Shown piece by piece: positions 37,156 to 47,526 of a DNA stretch of 64,000 bases. Positions within the stretch are counted from its first letter, which is position 1; every line of letters begins with the position of its first letter. A model generated the notes under the pieces. The model did no database searches, was not told where the DNA came from, and saw only the letters and a program-made list of their open reading frames with translations. Position numbers and translations under genes: made by a program. The stretch is from DATEKX01 sp963726785 (lineage in GTDB: Bacteria; Acidobacteriota; Blastocatellia; UBA7656): assembly GCA_963726785.1 (NCBI GenBank), contig CAVSDJ010000007.1, forward strand, positions 2,046,001-2,110,000, read 5' to 3'.

Positions 37156-40100
37156 ATGAACAGTCCTCACTGCTTGCGAAAAACTTTGGTGTTGGCGCTG
37201 ATCGTAGTCATAGCGCAGTGCTGGCAATTTCCAACTCAAGCGCAAAACAACAGCAGTGACCAGAATCCCGACCGCGCATTGAAAGTATCAAAGCCGAAAG
37301 ATTCCACTTCCGAACGAACCGCTGAAGCAGGCTCTCGAACCGATGCCGCAAGTAGCCCTCAATTAATAGTGCAGCTTGGGCATTCGGCAGAGATTTCTTC
37401 TCTCGTCCTGTCTACCGATGGCCGAATGGTCTTGACCGCAGGAGACACGACAGCGCGACTGTGGGACGCGGAAACGGGCAAGGAGATCAGAAGCTTTCGA
37501 GGTCATTCACAGACCGTTGTTTCAGCGGTGTTTTCGCCCGACGAACAGGTTATTTTGACGGCTGGCTATGACTCTACGGCGCGGCTGTGGGACGCTTCTA
37601 CAGGCAAAGAGATCAAGAAATTTGAAGAGACATTGTTTGATGTTAAGTCTGCGGCCTTTTCGCCGGATGGCCGGATGATTCTTGCAAGATGTCTCAACGA
37701 TGCGCGCTTGCTTGATCTAACGACCGGGCGTGAGATCAGACGATTTCAAGCGCCCAGCTTAAATTCGGTTGCGATGTCTGCGGACGGAAAATTGATTTTA
37801 ACAGGCAGCGGAGAAGTAGATTCCGGGTCAGACAAAAATGTGCGGCTCTGGGATGCAGAGACGGGCAAAGAGCTAAGAAGGTTTTCCGGGCACAGTTCGC
37901 TCGTCAATGCCGTTGCGCTTTCTCGTGATGGTCAGCTTGCTTTGACGGGCAGCGCAGACCAGACTGCGCGGTTGTGGAATACGGCGACGGGCAAGGAGGT
38001 CAAAAGGCTCACGGGCCATTCTTATACGGTAGGGGCCGTTGCGATTTCGCCTGATAGTCGGCTGGCTCTTACGGCCTGCACCGAAGAAGAGACGGCCTGG
38101 CTTTGGGATATTTCGACCGGCAAGAAGATCAAAGAATTTGTCGGGCATAGGTACCCGGTTACGGCGGTCGCGTTCTCGCCCGATGACAAAACGGCAATGA
38201 CGGGCAGCAGCGATAACACTGCTCGGTTGTGGAATACCGCAACGGGCAAAGAGTTCAAACGACTGGAAGGGTATTCAGAGCCTATAATGTCGGCCCGGTT
38301 TCTACCCGACAATCAAATAACTTTGATCGGGCACGGGCGAGTTGCAGAGGTCACAGACAAAACGCCCTGGCTGTGGAACGCGACTTCAAGCAACGAGATT
38401 ATCAGGTTCAACGGGCATTCAGGATGGATTCCTTCTGCCGAGGTCTCACCCGACGGGCAAAGATTTTTGACGGGCAGCCTTGATAAAACAGTGCGGCTGT
38501 GGGATGCCTCGACAGGCAAAGAGATTCGCCAGTTCTTAGGGCACACTGACCTTGCTCGCGGGGTTATGTCAGCCGACGGGCGAATAATACTGACGGCAAG
38601 CAATGACAAGACCGCGCGATTGTGGGACGCTACGACGGGCAAAGAGATTCGCCGATTCTTAGGACACACGGACTGGGTTACCCAGATGATGCTTTCGCGC
38701 GACGGGCGGATAGTCGCGACGGGCGGAGACACAACAGCGCGATTGTGGGACGCGTCAACGGGCAAAGAGATCAGGCGCTTTGAAGACCGTGATGAGAACA
38801 ATCAGACGCACGACGTTACGCCGCTCGCGCTTTCCTCCGATGGTCGAAAGATTTTATTGAACGCCAGGTTTGGCACTATAAAACTGTGCGATGTAGCGAC
38901 CGGCGCAGAGCTGGTAAAGATCGAAACAGAAAACGGCGTTCGTTGCGCTGCGTTTTCGCCTGACGGGCGAATGCTTATGATTTGCGGCGACGATTACGCG
39001 ATGCGTTCGTGGGATGCGACAACGGGCAAGGAGATCAAAAGCACTGATGAAGAGATCCGCAGCCTCATAGGGCAGGCGCAGTCCGTAGGGCCTGTCGCGT
39101 TCTCGCCTGATGGTCGGTTTACCTTGACCGCTGGCGAAGACCGCACGGCGCAGTTGCGGAGCGCAACAACCGGGCAAGAGCTTTGCCGTCTGGCTGCGTT
39201 TGATGATGGCACATGGGTAGTCGTTGACCGGGAAGGACGATTCGATACGAACAACCTCGACGAGATACGCGGCCTGCACTGGGTATTGCCGGACGATGCT
39301 TTCAAGCCTCAGCCGATTGAAATTTTCATGCGCGAATACTATGAGCCGCGACTTTTGACTCGCATCCTTGCGGGCGAAAAATTCAAGCCGGTCAAACTGC
39401 TCTCGGATTTGAATCGCGTTCAGCCACGGGTTGCCATCACGAATATTCAACCAGTGCCTAACACGGACACGGTTGCCGTCACGGTTGAAGTTTCCAGAGC
39501 CGGCGGCGCAGTTCCAAAGAGGCGGAAAGCGGGTGTCGTTGGAAACTGGGGTTTATGATCTGCGTCTGTTTCGTGACGGTCAACTGGTCGGCTACGCGCC
39601 CGCCGAGCGCGGCGAAATTAAGCTGGACTCTGCGACGGGAAAGGCCGTCAAGACGTTTAACGTCAGGCTGCCAAGAAAAGCTGGCGCGCGGCAGGCGGAG
39701 TTTTCCGCGTATGCGTTCAACTCCGATCAGGTTAAGAGCGCGACCGACAGAAAAGTATTTGAATTGCCCAAAGATTTGGCCGCCGCTAAAGGCCGCGCCT
39801 ATCTGGTGACTGTAGGCGTGAACGCATACGAGACCGCCGATTTCGATTTGAACTTTGCAGCTAACGATGCGCGCCGGGTTCAAAAGATAATCACCGACCG
39901 GCTCGCGAAAACAAATGAGTATGAAGAGATAATTCAAATCCCGCTCATCTCCGATCATGAAACGAGAGACGCAAAAAGAGTCGTCACTGAAAAGACCGCG
40001 ACAAAGGGCAATCTCAAAACAGTGCTTGATCTGCTGTCGGGCAAACAGGCGGACGGCGAACTGATTAAAGATATTCCCAACGCCGACAAGATTCGGCAGG

Positions 40101-40783
40101 CGAGGCCCGAAGATTTAGTGCTGATCTCGTTTTCAAGTCACGGGTTCGCAGACGACAACGGCAACTTCTACTTCGTGCCTTACGATACGGGGCAGATTAA
40201 AGAGGGCGGAATAACCGAAGAATTAATCAAACGATGCATCTCAAGCGAAGAGCTGGCGCTGTGGCTCAGAGACGTGGACGCGGGCGAGATGGTGATGATA
40301 GCCGATGCGTGTCATTCGGCGGCGACAGTTGATGCGCAAGGATTCAAGCCCGGCCCGATGGGGAGCCGGGGCTTAGGCCAGTTGGCTTACGACAAGCGAA
40401 TGCGAATACTGACTTCGACACAGGCCGATGATGTGGCCCTTGAAAGCGAACTGATTAAGCAGGGGTTGCTCACTTATGCCCTGACTCACGACGGGATAGA
40501 AGCCGGGCAGGCGGACTTCAAGCCGAAAGACAACACGATCACGCTCGCGGAGTGGCTGGAATACGGAGTGAGCCGCGTGCCGACGCTATATGAAGAAGTC
40601 AGGCGCGGCGAGTTGCAGAGTTTCGGGCGCGGAGAGAAGCGCGGGATGGTCGTTTCGTCGAAAAAGAATGATTCGACGAGCCTGGAAAATAATTCTTCGC
40701 GGAAGAAACCTGCATATCAGCAGCCTTCGCTATTCGATTTTTCGAGGAAAAAACATGACGTTGCGCTGGTCAAAGGAAATTAG
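37156..40783 (+). CDS. WD40-repeat caspase-like peptidase, one frameshift
   Basis: About 1209 residues. The ATG at 37156 is preferred, because it directly precedes a signal peptide (TLVLALIVVIAQCWQFPTQA); an in-frame ATG lies at 37132. Residues 70-690 hold about 14 WD40 units with the recurring LWDA-TGKEIR signature, forming one or two propellers. The frame slips near 39507 and continues QFQRGGKRVSLETGVYDLRL, a beta domain. A caspase/metacaspase-type p20 domain follows, with the catalytic histidine in LISFSSHGFADDNGNFYF and the cysteine in VMIADACHSAATVDAQGF. Both catalytic residues are present. It lies in the middle of the cytochrome cluster on the same strand. Cleavage targets are unknown; caspase-like enzymes usually cut after Arg, Lys or Asp. 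Confidence 0.9.
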
Positions 40784-40867
40784 TAATTGCGCTCATTCGA
40801 TTCGAGCGGTATAGTTGAAACCCGATTGCCTGTCAGAAGTTGTAGCCGGGTTATTCAGGAGGTCGAA

Positions 40868-41602
40868 ATGATCAGACGATTCAAGCTAGTCTTATTCGCT
40901 CTATTCTGTATATCAATTGCCGGTCAATTTATTTGGAATGACGCGCAGGCTCAAGATCAACCGGCGGAAAAGTTCTTCAAAAACATCAAGGCGCTCAAGG
41001 GCGTTCCGTCAAGCCAGATAGCAGGCTTGATGGACAGCTACAACAAAGCGCTCGGAGTCAGTTGCGATTACTGTCACGTGGCGGGCGACCTTCCAAACGA
41101 CAGCAAGCCCGCGCACAAATTGTCCGTGCGCGATATCCAGATGACGCGCGAGATCAACGACAAGTACAAACACGCGGTTGATTGCATGTCGTGCCATCAG
41201 GGCAAAGCTAAACCGAGCACAACCGTGCTGGCGACAACGACTACGCCGACTACGACTACGCCAAAGACAACTACGCCGACAACGACGACTCCGACGACGA
41301 CAACTCCGACAACGACTACGCCTTCATCAGGCGGAGGCGATCCTCCGGCCAAGTTGACTTTTTCAGCAAGCTTCGGCAAGGTGCCTTTTCCTCACGACAC
41401 TCACATGAACATGGATTGCGCGAAGTGCCACCACACGGGCGGAGAACCCGGCAAGTGCACCCCCTGCCATAAGCATAACAGCGGAGACGCAGGTCTTTCT
41501 TTCAAAAAGGTGGGACATTCGACTGGCGCCAGAGGTTGCACAGGATGCCACCTGCAATCGAAGGCTGGCCCGACGAAATGCGCCGATTGTCATAAGAAAT
41601 AA
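40868..41602 (+). CDS. Six-haem cytochrome with Thr-Pro linker (reaction-centre-cytochrome-like plus c3-like)
   Basis: The ATG at 40868 follows AGGAGGTCGAA. A signal peptide (LVLFALFCISIAGQFIWNDA) precedes a two-haem domain with KNIKALKGVPSSQIAGLMDS, CDYCH and CMSCHQG. That pattern resembles the cytochrome subunit of photosynthetic reaction centres and is widespread in non-phototrophic Acidobacteria. A Thr/Pro-rich linker (repeats of TTTTP, about 40 residues) leads to a four-haem c3/c7-like domain: FPHDTHMNMDCAKCHHTGG, CTPCHKH, CTGCH and CADCHKK. Total 244 residues. The linker DNA at about 41227-41325 is a degenerate microsatellite. It is paralogous to the next gene. Likely role: soluble or tethered periplasmic electron carrier. 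Confidence 0.92.
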   Translation: MIRRFKLVLFALFCISIAGQFIWNDAQAQDQPAEKFFKNIKALKGVPSSQIAGLMDSYNKALGVSCDYCHVAGDLPNDSKPAHKLSVRDIQMTREINDKYKHAVDCMSCHQGKAKPSTTVLATTTTPTTTTPKTTTPTTTTPTTTTPTTTTPSSGGGDPPAKLTFSASFGKVPFPHDTHMNMDCAKCHHTGGEPGKCTPCHKHNSGDAGLSFKKVGHSTGARGCTGCHLQSKAGPTKCADCHKK

Positions 41603-41706
41603 AATGACTTTAACGGGCAGCTTCTTTTTCTTTGCTCTGACCTTATAGTTTCACTGGCACGGAGCGATCTGAGTCACACGCGCTCCGCCTGCTTTAGTGA
41701 ATATTT

Positions 41707-41730
41707 CCGCAATGCTTTAGCTCATTGCGG
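41707..41730 (+). promoter_or_regulatory. Hairpin between tandem cytochrome genes
   Basis: A perfect 8-base stem, CCGCAATG (41707-41714) and CATTGCGG (41723-41730), flanks the loop CTTTAGCT. It lacks a T-tract, so it is more likely an mRNA processing or repeat-derived hairpin than a terminator. The GCTTTAGC core recurs in a hairpin at 50910-50929. Confidence 0.5.
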
Positions 41731-41811
41731 CCACAGTAAAAGATTTTTTGAGCAGTAGAGTCGTTCGGTGTTTCAGGAGCCACCTCTGGCTTGAGGGCGG
41801 AGAAGGGTTTT

Positions 41812-42531
41812 ATGAAGAAACGACTGAAAATGATTCCGTTGGCTCTGGTTGTGATTGCGCTCGCATACGATTTTATTGCGGGAGGTGTGCAGGCCGCGCA
41901 GAATCAACCTTCCAAAAATCTTCAAGTCCTCAAAGGGCTTTCACCCGATCAAGTGCTGCTTTTAATGGGCGAGTATAACCTGGCGTTGGGACAGAATTGT
42001 GATTATTGCCACGACATGAAGGCGCTTGAGAAGGGCGAAAAACCTGAGCACAAAAAAGCTCTTGAAATGATCAAGATGACGCGCGACATCAACACGGCCA
42101 TCAAAGGTACTTACAAGATAAGCGTTGATTGCATGTCGTGTCATCAGGGTAAGGCCAGGCCGTTAAAGCCAACGCCACCAGTTCCAAATCCAAATCCCAA
42201 CCCAACTCCAGATCCAAATCCAACTCCAGATCCGCTGCCGCCGCTGCCACCTGTACACATGCCTGAAACAGTTACCTTTCGCGCAATAGCGTTGGCCGCT
42301 AATCAACTCGTATTTCCTCACGCCAAACACATTGCGGCCATTGATTGCGCGAAGTGCCATCACACGGGAGAGACCAGCAAATGCGGCAACTGCCATAAGC
42401 ACAACGGTGGAGATGCCAAACTTGCATTCAAAACGATTTCGCATTCACGCACTAGCAATAGAGCTTGCGCCGGGTGCCACCTGGCTATGAGCGCAGGCCC
42501 GACAAAGTGCGGTGAATGCCATAGAAGGTAA
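41812..42531 (+). CDS. Six-haem cytochrome with Pro-Asn linker, paralogue of the preceding gene
   Basis: The ATG at 41812 gives MKKRLKMIPLALVVIALAYD, a signal peptide. The same two-part layout as the gene before it: a reaction-centre-cytochrome-like domain (NLQVLKGLSPDQVLLLMGEY, CDYCH, CMSCHQGKARP), then a linker built from PNPNPNPTPDPNPTPDP instead of Thr-Pro, then a four-haem c3/c7-like domain (FPHAKHIAAIDCAKCHHTG, CGNCHKH, CAGCH, CGECHRR). 239 residues. The conserved domains and different linkers show tandem duplication followed by linker replacement. The gap between the paralogues, 41603-41811, holds a hairpin and no gene. Confidence 0.92.
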   Translation: MKKRLKMIPLALVVIALAYDFIAGGVQAAQNQPSKNLQVLKGLSPDQVLLLMGEYNLALGQNCDYCHDMKALEKGEKPEHKKALEMIKMTRDINTAIKGTYKISVDCMSCHQGKARPLKPTPPVPNPNPNPTPDPNPTPDPLPPLPPVHMPETVTFRAIALAANQLVFPHAKHIAAIDCAKCHHTGETSKCGNCHKHNGGDAKLAFKTISHSRTSNRACAGCHLAMSAGPTKCGECHRR

Positions 42532-42656
42532 ACGAGACGGCTTAACTCATTATGATCTTTAATTTGTGTTTCAATCATGTTGACTTCGACTGGCAAAAGG
42601 ATTATTGTCTCGCACTGTCATTAGTCATAGCGTGTAAAAGCTGAAGGAGAAAGGGT

Positions 42657-45600
42657 ATGAGTGGAAGCACGCGAGCAAAATTGGTTTCTATTCTCTTTCT
42701 GGTTTTTATATTTGTTCTGGTCTTTCTTCCAAGTGGGGCGGGCACAAATGTCGGTTTATCGTTCGAGGAGGCGCACCCAATCCCTCCAAGTCCTCACGGC
42801 ACTGAAGCCTCGCTCAATCAAGGGCCGCATACTTCGGGCGCAACCGGCCAAAAGAACGGGCTGGATGCCGCGTCGTTTAAGACAGCCGCATTGCTTGGAG
42901 GCACATGCATCAATTGCCATGTCGGCATCACTCCCGCTCACACGAAAGCAGCCATCAAATGCGTAGATTGTCACGGCGGCAACGATAAGGTCGAAACCGG
43001 GCCTAATCCGAACATTCGCGACAAGAACTTGATGGGGCAGGCGCACGTGCTCCCGAAAGATTCGAGATTCTTCTGGCCGAACGGCATCAGTGATATCTTC
43101 GCAGGAGCGCCGGGCAAAGGCACTACCGAGTTCGACGTTTTCAACAACAACATTGATGCGGTTGATAATAACAACTTAGTCGGCACACACATTGATCAGG
43201 AGTACAGCCGCGACCTCAACTACGTTCGCTTCTTAAATCCGAGCGATTACCGTGTGGCGATGATCAGTTGCGGAAGCTCGTCGCCTGCCAGTGACTCGAA
43301 CGTCGCTTGTCATGGCAGTATCGTTGAGACTACGCGCAAAAGCATAATGGCTTCGAATCAGGGTCAGTTCGCTACGGCCACGTTTGCTAATCACGCGCCG
43401 TTCGGCACGACCAACGCGAACCCTCTTGGAACAGACCCAACCAATAGAAACGATATAAGAGACGGCGAAGTCACTATTACTTCCAACTATGACGACATTG
43501 ATGCGGCTTATGACCCGAAGACAAACCGTTTCGACAGCGCGAAACTACTGGCCATAGCCAAACAAGACGATGACCTGTTTAACGATACGTTCGAGTCTAT
43601 AGGCGCGCCGCTCGTGGATAAAGATGGCTTAGAGGTCACTGCCAAACACGAAAGCAGCACTCTCCCGCCCTTCCCGCCTACGAATCGCCTGCGCGGCATA
43701 GGAGGCAAGAAGATTATTGATCAAGCCGTTCCGAGAGCGCGGTCAATGATTCTGCCCTGGCCTCGCCGCGACTCCACGCAGAAGGATGGGAATGGAAACA
43801 TCATTGACCCGACATCGGGCCTCATCAAAACTGTTCTTAATGTTTTCGGATTCACGGACACCGAAGGACACCAGCCGATTGACGCGGGCTTTAACGCCGT
43901 TCGCGCCTTCGATCCGGGGCTTTTCCCGGACGTGAATCAAAACTTTCCGTTTCCGTTCGATGACAATCGGCCTGATCGCCTACCTCTTGCGCAGTCTCGT
44001 AGAAAAGCTAATATAGGCGACCAGCAAGAGTTTGTGCCGCCCAATCCTTTCAATCGCAATCGAAATAGCGGCTGCGCTTCGTGCCACATGCTCTACAGAG
44101 CCGACGGCCACAACGAAGAGCCTTTCGATAAGACTGTAAAAGAAAATGGCCGTCAAATCACCACCGACACCGTAACAGGCCAGCGCGAAGACAAAGGCGA
44201 GCGCGGCTACCCCGCGATTCATCAGTTGACTACGAAGATACCGTCCGATCAGTGCGGAATCTGTCACGTATTCACGACCAGAGTTGATGTGGCTTTCAAA
44301 GGATTGTTCGAGGTCGAAAACAACAACTTCAATTTCCGATGGTCAACGACCGCCGACGCTACGGGCAAAAACATTCCATACCAGTTTACCAACGCCAGAG
44401 GCACCAAAGTGAATATGTTTGACAACTTCACTACGGTGGATGTCACCGGCAAGGTTCTTTTAGACAGCGACGGACACGGTGATGGAGAAGGCTTATCAGA
44501 AGACCTCAACAACAACGGCATACTCGATTCCGGCGAAGATAAAAACAACAACCAGATGCTGGACATCCCCGACCGGATTGAGCGTTCGGATGCGCAGGAT
44601 GGTCGCCAGATGCGGTTTATGTACGGCGGCGCGACTGGGGCTGTGCGCTTGCTGGATATCCATCTGGAAAAAGGAATGGAGTGCATTGATTGCCACTTCT
44701 ATCAAGACCTGCACGGCGACGGCAACATCTACACGCGCAACTGGGACGCGATAGAAATAGAGTGCGAGGATTGTCACGGCACTCCGAAGAAACTCGGCTC
44801 GCTCGTCACTTCAGGCCCGAACGGCGGCAACGACCTGAGGCAGTCTATGGATGAAAACGGCACGCCGTTTTTCGAGATTCGCCCGGACGGGTCGCGCATT
44901 CAACGTTCGCGCGTCAGGGACGGGCTGTTCTGGCGAATCCCGCAGGTGAAAGAATCAATTAAACGCGGCGGCCCGCATTTTAACCGTGATGCTTTTGAAG
45001 CGATGGGGCAGAAGTCTATCTCGAATCCGAAAGAGTTCGCGCATATCAACAAGAGCAAGAAAGAAGGCAAGGTCGAATGCTACACCTGTCATAATGCCGC
45101 GACGCCTCAATGCTTCGCCTGCCACTACTCGCAGGACTATTTCCCGAAGATCGATCCGGCAAACAACAAACTGACGATAAACGGCCAGCCGCGCCGCAAC
45201 GACCAGCAGATGATGGAAATATGGATGGGCGAAAAATTCGTCCCGAATCCTAACTTCTTCTTCTTCGGTATCGTGCGCTCTCCGTTCGTGATGGGTACGA
45301 ACGGCGACACGGAGTTCAACAAAGTCTCTCCGTTCCGCTCGATCATGGAATTGAACTTCAGCGTCGGCGGCCCGAACGGCGACACGCTGGTTGAAAATAC
45401 CAGCTTCACGGCAACTTTGCATGATCTGGATACAGGAGACCGCCCGCGTTCAGGCTCAACGGTCAATCCATATATGCCGCACACGGTTCGTTTGAAGGAG
45501 ACGAAAGATTGCGATTCGTGTCACACGCTGAGAGACGGTTCAGGCAATATAATCAACAACAATCTGCTTGCCGGGAACTTGGGATTAGGGTCAGGCCGTT

Positions 45601-47378
45601 ATCACGACATGGGCGACTGGGTGTTTGCGCCGCTTCAAGGGCCAAACCCCGGACTCTTGATGATGGACATCAAAAAGGAGCAGGCGCTCCTGGTAAACGA
45701 AGCTGACGGGCCGCAGAAAAGAGGCGATACCGTTGCTCCGACTCAGGCTCAAATAAATGATAAAAAGAAGGCGGTCAACAATGTCTTTCCCGGCTTCGAC
45801 GTAGACAACACTAATACCGGTGTAACCAAGCTCCGCAAAGTCGAATTTGACGGAACGCAAGACGGCATCCCCTTTGTGAACCCGCGCGACACGGCGCTGA
45901 TTCGCAACTACACTGCGAAAGATCACGTGATACGCGGAAGGGATTTGGCTTTTGTCGCAGACGGCACTGGCGGTTTGAAGATTGTTTTGGTCACCGCGCG
46001 CGATGGGGCGCAGATAGCCAAGACTGGACGCCCGGACTTGCCTAATCCCGATGCGACTGCCGAGAGTATACGCGTAAATCTAGGTCCTACGCTAAGGCTA
46101 GGCGATAGCGCGGCTAATATGGGCGTTGTACCCACAACGAACGCTCAAGGTGTGGATGTCGTGAGCAGCGATCTTTCTGATGAGTTCGTTTACGTCGCTG
46201 ACGGCGAAGCCGGAATCAAGGTAGTCTACATTCACGAAATTTTCACAGCCGGGCCGCAGGTCGTTGGGCAGGTAGATACACCGGGATTTGCAAACAAGGT
46301 TCGCATAGAAGGCAACTTCCTCTTTGTGGCCGACGGCGCTGCGGGTCTGACCGTCGTTAACGTGAGCAACAGGAACAATCCTCAAGTTGTCAGAACGATC
46401 AACACGGGAGGCAACGCGCTCGACGTCGCGGTGTACGGCGCATTTGCTTTTGTCGCTAACGGCAATAACGGGATGGCCGTCATTGATATAAGCAACGAAC
46501 TCGATCCGAAATTCGTCACCACCTACAATCCGGGCGGGGTGATTAATCAAGCTCGCGGCCTTGATTATGCGGACAACCGCATGTATCTGGCCGATGGCCA
46601 ACATGGCCTTCGCATCATTGACATCACAGTCCCCGCGCAGCCGCAGTTGCTTACGACAATAACCAACGGCGAGCGCAACAATGGGAACGATCCGATCAAC
46701 GACGCGGAATCGGTAGCGATGGCGGTCGTTCCTTTCAGAACGTTCGCTATGGTCTCGGATGGCGCAAACGGGTTGCGCGCGATCAACGTCACGGACTTCC
46801 GAGACATAAAAGAGCGGTTGTTTAATTCGAGCGCATTCCCGACGAACGCGCTCGATCCCGTGTTTCAAGCTAATTTCAATCTGACGCTCGCGCTCAGAGA
46901 CCCACTGACTCCTTTTGACAGGGCCAACGTTAAGCTCAATGGAAATCAAGCGACTTTATCGGTAACCACATTTCCGGTCGGCGCAAACCAGCGGTTGCTG
47001 CGCATAGCGCGTGGCCGCCAGTTGGACAAGCTGGCAGATTCAAGCGGTCGCACGCTGCGCGACAGCACGGCTGTCGGGGCAGGCGCTTTGAGCCGCGCCG
47101 AGATGGACAAGATGCGCAAAGTCAACGTCGTCGTCGAATCCGGCACCTCTGACGACAAAGGCAACGGCCTTGGTAACATCGTCTTTCAATCAGTCAGCGC
47201 AAACTCGGTTCCTGACATCCCTGAGCATGCGGCTCTTCAGAACCGTCACAAGAAAGAACGCGTAGTTGTCGCAGCAAGTCGCAGTCACGATCAAACTCTC
47301 GGAATCGCTGCGATGCTGATGACGATGATGACCGCGATTTCAATTAGCCTCTTCCGATACCGGAGGAGAAATAAATAA
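42657..47378 (+). CDS. Giant multihaem cytochrome with C-terminal LVIVD-type propeller
   Basis: 1573 residues in one intact frame. The ATG at 42657 follows GAAGGAGAAAGGG. A signal peptide (SILFLVFIFVLVFLPSG) precedes haem motifs CINCH, CVDCH, CASCH, CGICH, CIDCH, CEDCH, CYTCH, CFACH and CDSCH, nine in all. An additional C-x12-C-H (Cys at residue 205) may be a tenth, non-standard site. An acidic, Asn-rich segment with calcium-site-like motifs (DSDGHGDGEGLSEDLNNNG) lies near residue 610. Residues about 1090-1420 are repeats such as EFVYVADGEAGIKVVYIH, NFLFVADGAAGLTVVNVS and RMYLADGQHGLRIIDI, the LVIVD beta-propeller type. A hydrophobic segment plus RYRRRNK ends the chain, suggesting an anchor or sorting tail. 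It is probably a surface or periplasmic electron-transfer protein. Confidence 0.88.
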   Translation: MSGSTRAKLVSILFLVFIFVLVFLPSGAGTNVGLSFEEAHPIPPSPHGTEASLNQGPHTSGATGQKNGLDAASFKTAALLGGTCINCHVGITPAHTKAAIKCVDCHGGNDKVETGPNPNIRDKNLMGQAHVLPKDSRFFWPNGISDIFAGAPGKGTTEFDVFNNNIDAVDNNNLVGTHIDQEYSRDLNYVRFLNPSDYRVAMISCGSSSPASDSNVACHGSIVETTRKSIMASNQGQFATATFANHAPFGTTNANPLGTDPTNRNDIRDGEVTITSNYDDIDAAYDPKTNRFDSAKLLAIAKQDDDLFNDTFESIGAPLVDKDGLEVTAKHESSTLPPFPPTNRLRGIGGKKIIDQAVPRARSMILPWPRRDSTQKDGNGNIIDPTSGLIKTVLNVFGFTDTEGHQPIDAGFNAVRAFDPGLFPDVNQNFPFPFDDNRPDRLPLAQSRRKANIGDQQEFVPPNPFNRNRNSGCASCHMLYRADGHNEEPFDKTVKENGRQITTDTVTGQREDKGERGYPAIHQLTTKIPSDQCGICHVFTTRVDVAFKGLFEVENNNFNFRWSTTADATGKNIPYQFTNARGTKVNMFDNFTTVDVTGKVLLDSDGHGDGEGLSEDLNNNGILDSGEDKNNNQMLDIPDRIERSDAQDGRQMRFMYGGATGAVRLLDIHLEKGMECIDCHFYQDLHGDGNIYTRNWDAIEIECEDCHGTPKKLGSLVTSGPNGGNDLRQSMDENGTPFFEIRPDGSRIQRSRVRDGLFWRIPQVKESIKRGGPHFNRDAFEAMGQKSISNPKEFAHINKSKKEGKVECYTCHNAATPQCFACHYSQDYFPKIDPANNKLTINGQPRRNDQQMMEIWMGEKFVPNPNFFFFGIVRSPFVMGTNGDTEFNKVSPFRSIMELNFSVGGPNGDTLVENTSFTATLHDLDTGDRPRSGSTVNPYMPHTVRLKETKDCDSCHTLRDGSGNIINNNLLAGNLGLGSGRYHDMGDWVFAPLQGPNPGLLMMDIKKEQALLVNEADGPQKRGDTVAPTQAQINDKKKAVNNVFPGFDVDNTNTGVTKLRKVEFDGTQDGIPFVNPRDTALIRNYTAKDHVIRGRDLAFVADGTGGLKIVLVTARDGAQIAKTGRPDLPNPDATAESIRVNLGPTLRLGDSAANMGVVPTTNAQGVDVVSSDLSDEFVYVADGEAGIKVVYIHEIFTAGPQVVGQVDTPGFANKVRIEGNFLFVADGAAGLTVVNVSNRNNPQVVRTINTGGNALDVAVYGAFAFVANGNNGMAVIDISNELDPKFVTTYNPGGVINQARGLDYADNRMYLADGQHGLRIIDITVPAQPQLLTTITNGERNNGNDPINDAESVAMAVVPFRTFAMVSDGANGLRAINVTDFRDIKERLFNSSAFPTNALDPVFQANFNLTLALRDPLTPFDRANVKLNGNQATLSVTTFPVGANQRLLRIARGRQLDKLADSSGRTLRDSTAVGAGALSRAEMDKMRKVNVVVESGTSDDKGNGLGNIVFQSVSANSVPDIPEHAALQNRHKKERVVVAASRSHDQTLGIAAMLMTMMTAISISLFRYRRRNK

Positions 47379-47401
47379 AGAGCATTTGAGTGAGAGATGG
47401 G

Positions 47402-47497
47402 CTTATTCACCGCAGAGGCGCAGAGGACGCAGAGATTTCGCAGAGGAGATTTTCTCTGCGCCCCCTCTGCGTCCCCTGCGCCTCTGCGGTGAATAAG
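47402..47497. mobile_element. Gene-less copy of the family E element
   Basis: Arms of 33 bases at 47402-47434 and 47465-47497 match at 32 positions; they contain TTCACCGCAGAGGCGCAGAG, the same end sequence as the element at 32402-32865. At 96 bases and without a gene it is a MITE-like derivative. It lies between the giant cytochrome and the beta-barrel gene, 29 bases before the latter. Confidence 0.8.
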
Positions 47498-47526
47498 CTC
47501 TGAAAAGCAATAGGCGAGGAAGGCTG

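Noticed and set aside
37156..40783. An anti-phage defence island centred on the WD40-caspase
   Set aside because: Neighbours are cytochromes, the protein carries a signal peptide, and no nuclease, NLR or pore-forming partner is adjacent.
41227..41325. Possible CRISPR-like or tandem repeat array
   Set aside because: The repeats are short degenerate codon repeats of a Thr-Pro linker inside a cytochrome gene, with no spacers.
40868..42531. Evidence for phototrophy from reaction-centre-cytochrome-like domains
   Set aside because: The domain is widespread in non-phototrophs and no reaction centre or chlorophyll genes are in the window.
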